A DNA stretch of 25,906 nt from a virus. Made by a program: the position numbers and the translations under genes. Each line of letters opens with the position of its first letter. The first letter of the stretch is position 1. Of this stretch, positions 22,184 through 25,906 are shown piece after piece. Below the pieces are notes generated by a model that had not been told where the DNA came from, made no database searches, and worked only from the letters and a program-made list of their open reading frames with translations. The DNA is taken from IMG/VR virus record IMGVR_UViG_3300042472_000428, positions 1-25,906 of that record, one strand, 5' to 3'.

Positions 22184-22597
22184 TCAGATTTTACTTGCCA
22201 AAAACTTGCGGTCTTCTTCGGTCGCGTCTTCGCGGATGGCAATTTGCTTGCCGTTGCGCTCGATGATAATCCGTCGCGGAGTGTTGCGGATGATGTCTAC
22301 AAGCGCATCCCTGTTGGCCGCGTAGGCTCGCAGGTAATTGATGATGTTCTCCGGATCGCTTTGCTCCAGTGCTTCGCCACCCTTCGTCATCCCGCGGTAG
22401 ATTTCATCGGCCTGCTGGCCCTTGTCGTTCAAGCAATCGAACCAAAAAACGGTTGATTCTTTGCCGTCTGCCCGAACCGTGCGAGTGACGGCGTTACCTT
22501 CCTTCAGGCGGAATCCCAACGTCACGAGTGCGACGGCGGCTTTTAAGTTTGGCGTGTAGAAAAACTCTTCACGCTCATTTGTTGTTTCTCGGATCAT
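22184..22597 (-). CDS. Hypothetical tail-module protein (137 aa)
   Basis: It starts right in the T-run of a terminator (TTTTTTATATATG), with no Shine-Dalgarno. The sequence (FFYTPNLKAAVALVTLGFRLKEG and FWFDCLNDKGQQADEIYRGM) is a mixed alpha/beta protein I do not recognise. It lies between the tail tube and chaperone genes. Confidence 0.55.
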   Translation of the reverse strand: MIRETTNEREEFFYTPNLKAAVALVTLGFRLKEGNAVTRTVRADGKESTVFWFDCLNDKGQQADEIYRGMTKGGEALEQSDPENIINYLRAYAANRDALVDIIRNTPRRIIIERNGKQIAIREDATEEDRKFLASKI

Positions 22598-22603
22598 ATA
22601 TAT

Positions 22604-22635
22604 AAAAAAGGCGGCAGACTTTCGACCGGTCTGCC
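22604..22635 (-). terminator. Rho-independent terminator after the tail tube gene
   Basis: On the minus strand the stem GGCAGAC / GTCTGCC (22635-22629 and 22619-22613) has a 9-base loop and is followed by GCC and six T (22609-22604). It lies 22 bases past the stop of 22658-23029. It would limit expression of downstream genes relative to the abundant tube protein. Confidence 0.75.
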
Positions 22636-22657
22636 AGCGGCCAGCGATGAGGAATTT

Positions 22658-23029
22658 TTACAGCGATGGGTATTGAGTTGCCTCAATCGTCAGCGTCTTG
22701 AAGGCGTCGCTGCCTTGCTCAGAGGAAACAGAATCCACAACGATCTTTCCGCCGGTCACACCGAACTCGGTGGTCGCGTTAGCGATCGTGAGAAGCGATC
22801 CCACGCTGGCTGTAGCTACTCCAGTCGAGCCGTTGATCGCGCCGGCAATCGAGATTGTTGCAGTCCTGCCGTAATACGAAACGGCAACAATGTCGCCATC
22901 TTCGTCCATGAGTTCAGATTTGGAACTTTGAACGCTGCGGGAGAATGAAGAAAGAATAACGCCGGTTTCGGCAGTTGCGCCGAAGATGACACTCGCGGCG
23001 GTGGATGATGTGATAACGGTAGCGGCCAT
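22658..23029 (-). CDS. Major tail tube protein candidate (123 aa)
   Basis: A small, Ser/Thr/Ala/Val-rich, beta-sheet-like protein with no enzyme motif (for example SSFSRSVQSSKSELMDEDGDIVAVSYYGRTATISIAGA). The composition, position after the tail terminator and before the chaperones, and a strong terminator immediately behind it all fit the highly expressed tube subunit. There is no Shine-Dalgarno sequence before the ATG. Assignment is by context. Confidence 0.65.
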   Translation of the reverse strand: MAATVITSSTAASVIFGATAETGVILSSFSRSVQSSKSELMDEDGDIVAVSYYGRTATISIAGAINGSTGVATASVGSLLTIANATTEFGVTGGKIVVDSVSSEQGSDAFKTLTIEATQYPSL

Positions 23030-23057
23030 AACTGGCCGAAATTGTCAACTCACCGAA

Positions 23058-23543
23058 CTATCCGACGAGCGCAGCGTGAACGGTCAGCGAGACCGAGCGC
23101 AGGAAGTGCCGGTCATTCGATTCTTGTGCAACGGCTCCGTTGCGCAGGAGCCCGTAGACGTAGCAATACTGCGGGCGGATAGAATTTAACTTGTCGCGCA
23201 AGCCAAAAATATGGTGCGTAACGCAGAGCACTTCGCTCCACAGAGACTCTAGTGCCTGGGGATCGGAATCATCAGCTTGAACAGCGAGAACAACGTCTAA
23301 AGAAAATTGGAAAATGCCAGAGTTGGTAATACTCTCGGTCTGTCGAGTCGCCTTTACGAAGCACGCCGGCAGAACAAAGCCATCAAAGTTTTGCGCATTG
23401 GTAACCGTGAGCGCTGATCCCATCTCTCCTTGGATGGCAAGGATGAATGCATCAGCGAGCGCCTTCTCGAGCGTGAGCGTGATCGTCGCCGGTGGTTTAA
23501 TTGTCGCAGTTGGAATTGTCGCAGGTGGGAAAAACAGGCTCAT
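23058..23543 (-). CDS. Tail terminator / head-tail completion protein candidate (161 aa)
   Basis: The N-terminus is Pro/Thr-rich (FFPPATIPTATIKPPATITLTLE), followed by an alpha/beta domain of the size seen in tail terminators. It lies between the head-tail joining gene and the tube gene. The start has a good GAGGA about nine bases upstream, one of the few in the window, and overlaps the previous gene by four bases. Confidence 0.5.
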   Translation of the reverse strand: MSLFFPPATIPTATIKPPATITLTLEKALADAFILAIQGEMGSALTVTNAQNFDGFVLPACFVKATRQTESITNSGIFQFSLDVVLAVQADDSDPQALESLWSEVLCVTHHIFGLRDKLNSIRPQYCYVYGLLRNGAVAQESNDRHFLRSVSLTVHAALVG

Positions 23544-23848
23544 TTATTTATATCCTCCAGCGCAAAATCTACAGAGACCGCATCCTGCGAAAGGTCTGCT
23601 GACATCACGCGAAATCTCGCGCTGTTGATCGTGAGCAAATCACCGAGATTGACAAGCTGGGTCGTTCCGTCGTAGGCCGCGGTCAGCGTCATTGCAACGC
23701 TCGCCATAAAGCCGCCGTCGCCCAGGCTGTTTTCTCTCCGAAGGTTCGTTCGATTCGCCACGAACTGCCGGCCTTCGTGCAATACAGTTATCGGCATTTC
23801 GCCGATGATGGCTGAGAGATCAGATGCGAAAATGTCGAGCAGGCTCAC
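23540..23848 (-). CDS. Head-tail joining protein candidate (102 aa)
   Basis: This small protein starts with GTG (MSLLDIFASDLSAIIGEMPITV) and has a beta-rich second half (TAAYDGTTQLVNLGDLLTINSARFRVMSADL), as in gpFII-type stoppers. It is coupled to the tail terminator gene (ATGA at 23540). It comes straight after the glycan genes, so it marks the start of the head-tail module in this window. Confidence 0.55.
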   Translation of the reverse strand: MSLLDIFASDLSAIIGEMPITVLHEGRQFVANRTNLRRENSLGDGGFMASVAMTLTAAYDGTTQLVNLGDLLTINSARFRVMSADLSQDAVSVDFALEDINK

Positions 23849-23863
23849 AATTAGGCGAGCACG

Positions 23864-24550
23864 TCAAATCAAATCAACGGCCTTGCACAGCCGCTCGTAT
23901 TCGCTGTCCTTGATCGGCTTCTCCTTGCTCTGGTTGTGCGTGGCATTGCTCCAGTGGATAACATCTGCAGTGATCGGATGCGAGTAGGGTGAGAAGGTCA
24001 GGCCACCGCAGTCGCAGTAATTAGGCAGGGTCTTGTAATCAATGCCGTGGCGCTGCAGGCCAGCGTGGATGAGCAGCATGGCTTCGTGCCAGTCGCGACC
24101 AGCCATACCGTCAGCGAGCATATCGCGCAGCTTCGTTGCAAGATCAATCGCAAACGCGCTACCTTCGGGAATCCGCATCACGACTGGCGAGATGCTCGAA
24201 AGCCACGGAGAAAATGTGTAGTCTTCTAGGTCAAGTTTCACCGTCACGGCGCAATCCATCTGCACCCACACGCCGCCGTGCCGGTAGAGCGTCTCCATCG
24301 CAAAGTAATCGCTCCAATGCGCGAAGCTCCCGATGCCACCGTTAGGGATGTAGGCGTGTGGATTGCCTGCGAACCCTACGGGAGCGAGCACGTCTTTCGG
24401 TAGTTGCTCGACCTGCACACCGTCCGGCACGCCTTCAACCTTGCCTTTAACCCAAAGCGTAGGCTTGTTGCCGCTGCGCTCAAGGAGCATGAGCGTGAGT
24501 TTCTCCATTAGCCCGAGCTTCGGGCCGATCCATACTGAGTGCGTAATCAT
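23864..24550 (-). CDS. DXD-type glycosyltransferase (GT32-like)
   Basis: This 228-residue protein begins MITHSVWIGPKLG, the usual opening of the GT32/OCH1 and capsular polysaccharide family. The core motif is HWSDYFAMETLYRHGGVWVQMD (residues 79-99), with D81 and D99 as the nucleotide-sugar and metal site (the second box reads QMD, not DXD). No membrane segment is seen. It is coupled by ATGA to the glycosyltransferase-methyltransferase gene. In phages such genes may decorate the virion or the host surface; the target is unknown. Confidence 0.75.
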   Translation of the reverse strand: MITHSVWIGPKLGLMEKLTLMLLERSGNKPTLWVKGKVEGVPDGVQVEQLPKDVLAPVGFAGNPHAYIPNGGIGSFAHWSDYFAMETLYRHGGVWVQMDCAVTVKLDLEDYTFSPWLSSISPVVMRIPEGSAFAIDLATKLRDMLADGMAGRDWHEAMLLIHAGLQRHGIDYKTLPNYCDCGGLTFSPYSHPITADVIHWSNATHNQSKEKPIKDSEYERLCKAVDLI

Positions 24551-25716
24551 TTCCTTGTGAGAATTGTCAAGCCGTTATTGTTTTCGTGGTGCTCGAAAAG
24601 TGCCCAGTGATCGTTGTCTCGCATCCATTCTTGAATTGCCAAATTAATGCCGGTGCCGTTGTCTTCTCCAAGAATTCCGAAAGCCACCGTGTCGTGAAAC
24701 GCGATATACTTTCTTGCCTGGTTGCCGTGCCGCTCTAGCTCGCCCTTCACCTGCGCGTAGGTGTGCAAAGTATCTATGAAGAGCAGGTCGGTTGGCTCGA
24801 TAACATCAGCTTCTAGCGTGCTGCCCTGCCGAAACGTCCAGTCGATTTCGAGTTGGTTCCGGATAGCGAAAACGTTGAAGAAATCGTGCAGATCGTAGCT
24901 GCGTAGCTTTGCGTCCGGCTTGTTGCTGAGTCCGTGCAGGAATGAATATGTTGACATGCCTGTTCGGACTCCGAACTCGGTGACGTGCTCGCACTGCCGC
25001 GCCAACTGAGCCAGCCGCAACATATGCTCGTTGATGTCTCCGCAAATCCCGCGGCTGCGCTGAAAGATATTATTCAACGGCCACTTCTGCATAAACTTCG
25101 CTCCGCCGTAAGCGTATGCCGTCTCGCTGTTCTGGTGCTCCACGATGCTATCACTTTCTCTCGAGCCGTTAGTTGGGTGGTCGTGCTGCCACTCCAGATC
25201 GCGAACAGAATAAATCGGTGCTTCCAGTTGCGTTCTCACATTAAAATCGTTGTCGCAGTAAACGCCGAAAAAGTCAGGGTGGAAGACATACCCGCGTTTG
25301 TCGTAGAGTGCGCGAGAGAGCACCGGATGGCACATAAGACCGTCTTGCCGCAAGGAGTCGGGAACGTAGCAAGCCCATTTTGTTTCGGGGTCTGGAAGCT
25401 TGCGCAGCTTGGTATCCCATCCCTGCGGTGGTGTGAGATCGTCGGCAATCACGACCAAGATATGCCCGGTCGAAAACTCCGCGCAGATATTCCAGTTTGC
25501 CACGCTCGACGATGCCCACGCTGGCGGTGGGGTAGTGCACGACCAGTAGACCTTCGCTGCAGCGAATGCCTTGATGCTTTCAAGATCGTCGCTTTGAATC
25601 CCGAAAATATGCTCGACATGATCGGCATCGTCGGCTCGGTCAAGCCAAGTCTTGCGTGTTGCGAGTGCGCGTTCGGGCGTGCCGCGAGTCGCGTGAAGTA
25701 GGCTTAGGATTTTCAT
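24547..25716 (-). CDS. Bifunctional glycosyltransferase-methyltransferase fusion
   Basis: The N-terminal part (about 1-215) resembles a glycosyltransferase: KILSLLHATRGTPERA start, HILVVIADDLTPPQGWD with ADD at 91-93, and a YVFHPDFFGVYCDNDFNVR segment. The C-terminal part (about 225-389) is a class I SAM-dependent methyltransferase, with motif I EFGVRTG (247-253), LLFIDTLHTY with D315, and IAFHDTV, as in Methyltransf_24-type proteins. The two domains read as one frame without a break. It would add and then methylate a sugar. The ATG at 25716 overlaps the preceding stop. Confidence 0.75.
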   Translation of the reverse strand: MKILSLLHATRGTPERALATRKTWLDRADDADHVEHIFGIQSDDLESIKAFAAAKVYWSCTTPPPAWASSSVANWNICAEFSTGHILVVIADDLTPPQGWDTKLRKLPDPETKWACYVPDSLRQDGLMCHPVLSRALYDKRGYVFHPDFFGVYCDNDFNVRTQLEAPIYSVRDLEWQHDHPTNGSRESDSIVEHQNSETAYAYGGAKFMQKWPLNNIFQRSRGICGDINEHMLRLAQLARQCEHVTEFGVRTGMSTYSFLHGLSNKPDAKLRSYDLHDFFNVFAIRNQLEIDWTFRQGSTLEADVIEPTDLLFIDTLHTYAQVKGELERHGNQARKYIAFHDTVAFGILGEDNGTGINLAIQEWMRDNDHWALFEHHENNNGLTILTRK

Positions 25717-25906
25717 TTTGTTAGTTTTTCAAATATTTCTTTTGCGCGGGTTGATTCTTTCGGGTCGTTTACTCTCGCGTAGGTTTCGTCGGTCGGAATA
25801 TTCTCGAAAGCCGGGTGGTGATGGACGCAAACAATATCGCGAGCATCAACAATCGCGCCAGCCTTCGCGGCACGAACGGTGAACTCTGCGTCGCTGTATT
25901 GGTTTC
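25713..25906 (-). CDS. C-terminal end of a probable glycosyltransferase (runs off the right edge)
   Basis: Only the last 63 residues are visible, NQYSDAEFTVRAAKAG ... VHHHPAFENIPTDETY ... EIFEKLTK. The SDAEFTVRAAKAG.IVDA...VHHHP pattern is the usual end of GT2-like glycosyltransferases (acceptor and His motif). It shares an ATGA with the next gene. The start and catalytic core lie outside the window. Confidence 0.55.
   Translation of the reverse strand, partial: NQYSDAEFTVRAAKAGAIVDARDIVCVHHHPAFENIPTDETYARVNDPKESTRAKEIFEKLTK

Noticed and set aside
23836-23852. AATTGTGAGC match to half of a lac operator
   Set aside because: It spans the GTG start of the head-tail gene by chance; there is no second half-site and no LacI-like gene.
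1-25906. tRNA genes, integrase and attachment sites
   Set aside because: I looked through the gaps and found no cloverleaf-like sequence, recombinase motif or long terminal direct repeat.

Overview
The window is a contiguous part of a tailed double-stranded DNA phage or prophage. Every gene I can support (about 47 reading frames) lies on the minus strand, so transcription runs from high to low coordinates. Genes are packed tightly, and most junctions are 4-base ATGA overlaps that suggest translational coupling. A lambda-like tail module (tube protein, two-part chaperone with a frameshift signal, 930-residue tape measure) indicates a siphovirus. A lipobox lipoprotein beside the lysis genes points to a diderm (Gram-negative) host. 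Many starts lack a Shine-Dalgarno sequence and have A/T-rich leaders. I cannot name the host, though this would fit a Verrucomicrobiota- or Bacteroidota-type translation context.

Layout in transcription order: (1) 25906-23864, three glycan genes: the end of a probable glycosyltransferase, a glycosyltransferase-methyltransferase fusion, and a DXD-type glycosyltransferase. (2) 23848-16055, head-tail joining, tail terminator, tail tube, a rho-independent terminator, chaperone genes with a GGGAAAC slippery heptamer, tape measure and distal tail genes. (3) 16036-14300, a large tail-tip or fibre-like protein with a duplicated domain. (4) 14303-13335, lysis cassette: two small membrane proteins, a lipoprotein and an M15 peptidase endolysin. 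(5) 13334-7839, DNA metabolism: small genes, a RuvC-like resolvase, a conserved phage protein with a glycine-rich C-terminus, an unusual array of 38 GCCNN units, a Sak4-like ATPase, a RecB/Cas4-like nuclease and a DUF669 protein with an SSB-like tail. (6) 7803-3356, replication: small zinc-binding proteins, a replisome-organizer-like initiator, an origin-like region with five 11-bp iterons and two dyads, a DnaB-family helicase, and a helix-turn-helix protein. (7) 3310-1, packaging: an HNH endonuclease, the terminase small subunit, five tiny genes, and the start of a GpA-type terminase large subunit that runs off the left edge.

Portal, protease and capsid genes are not visible. They would be expected beyond the left edge, and if the genome is circular or circularly permuted they would lead round to the glycan and head-tail genes at the right edge. 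I see no integrase, repressor, tRNA or CRISPR array. Two AT-rich HNH genes (2480-3310 and 7324-7803) stand out as later arrivals. Each has a TTGACA promoter with a dyad, placed so that transcription would begin at or near the start codon.
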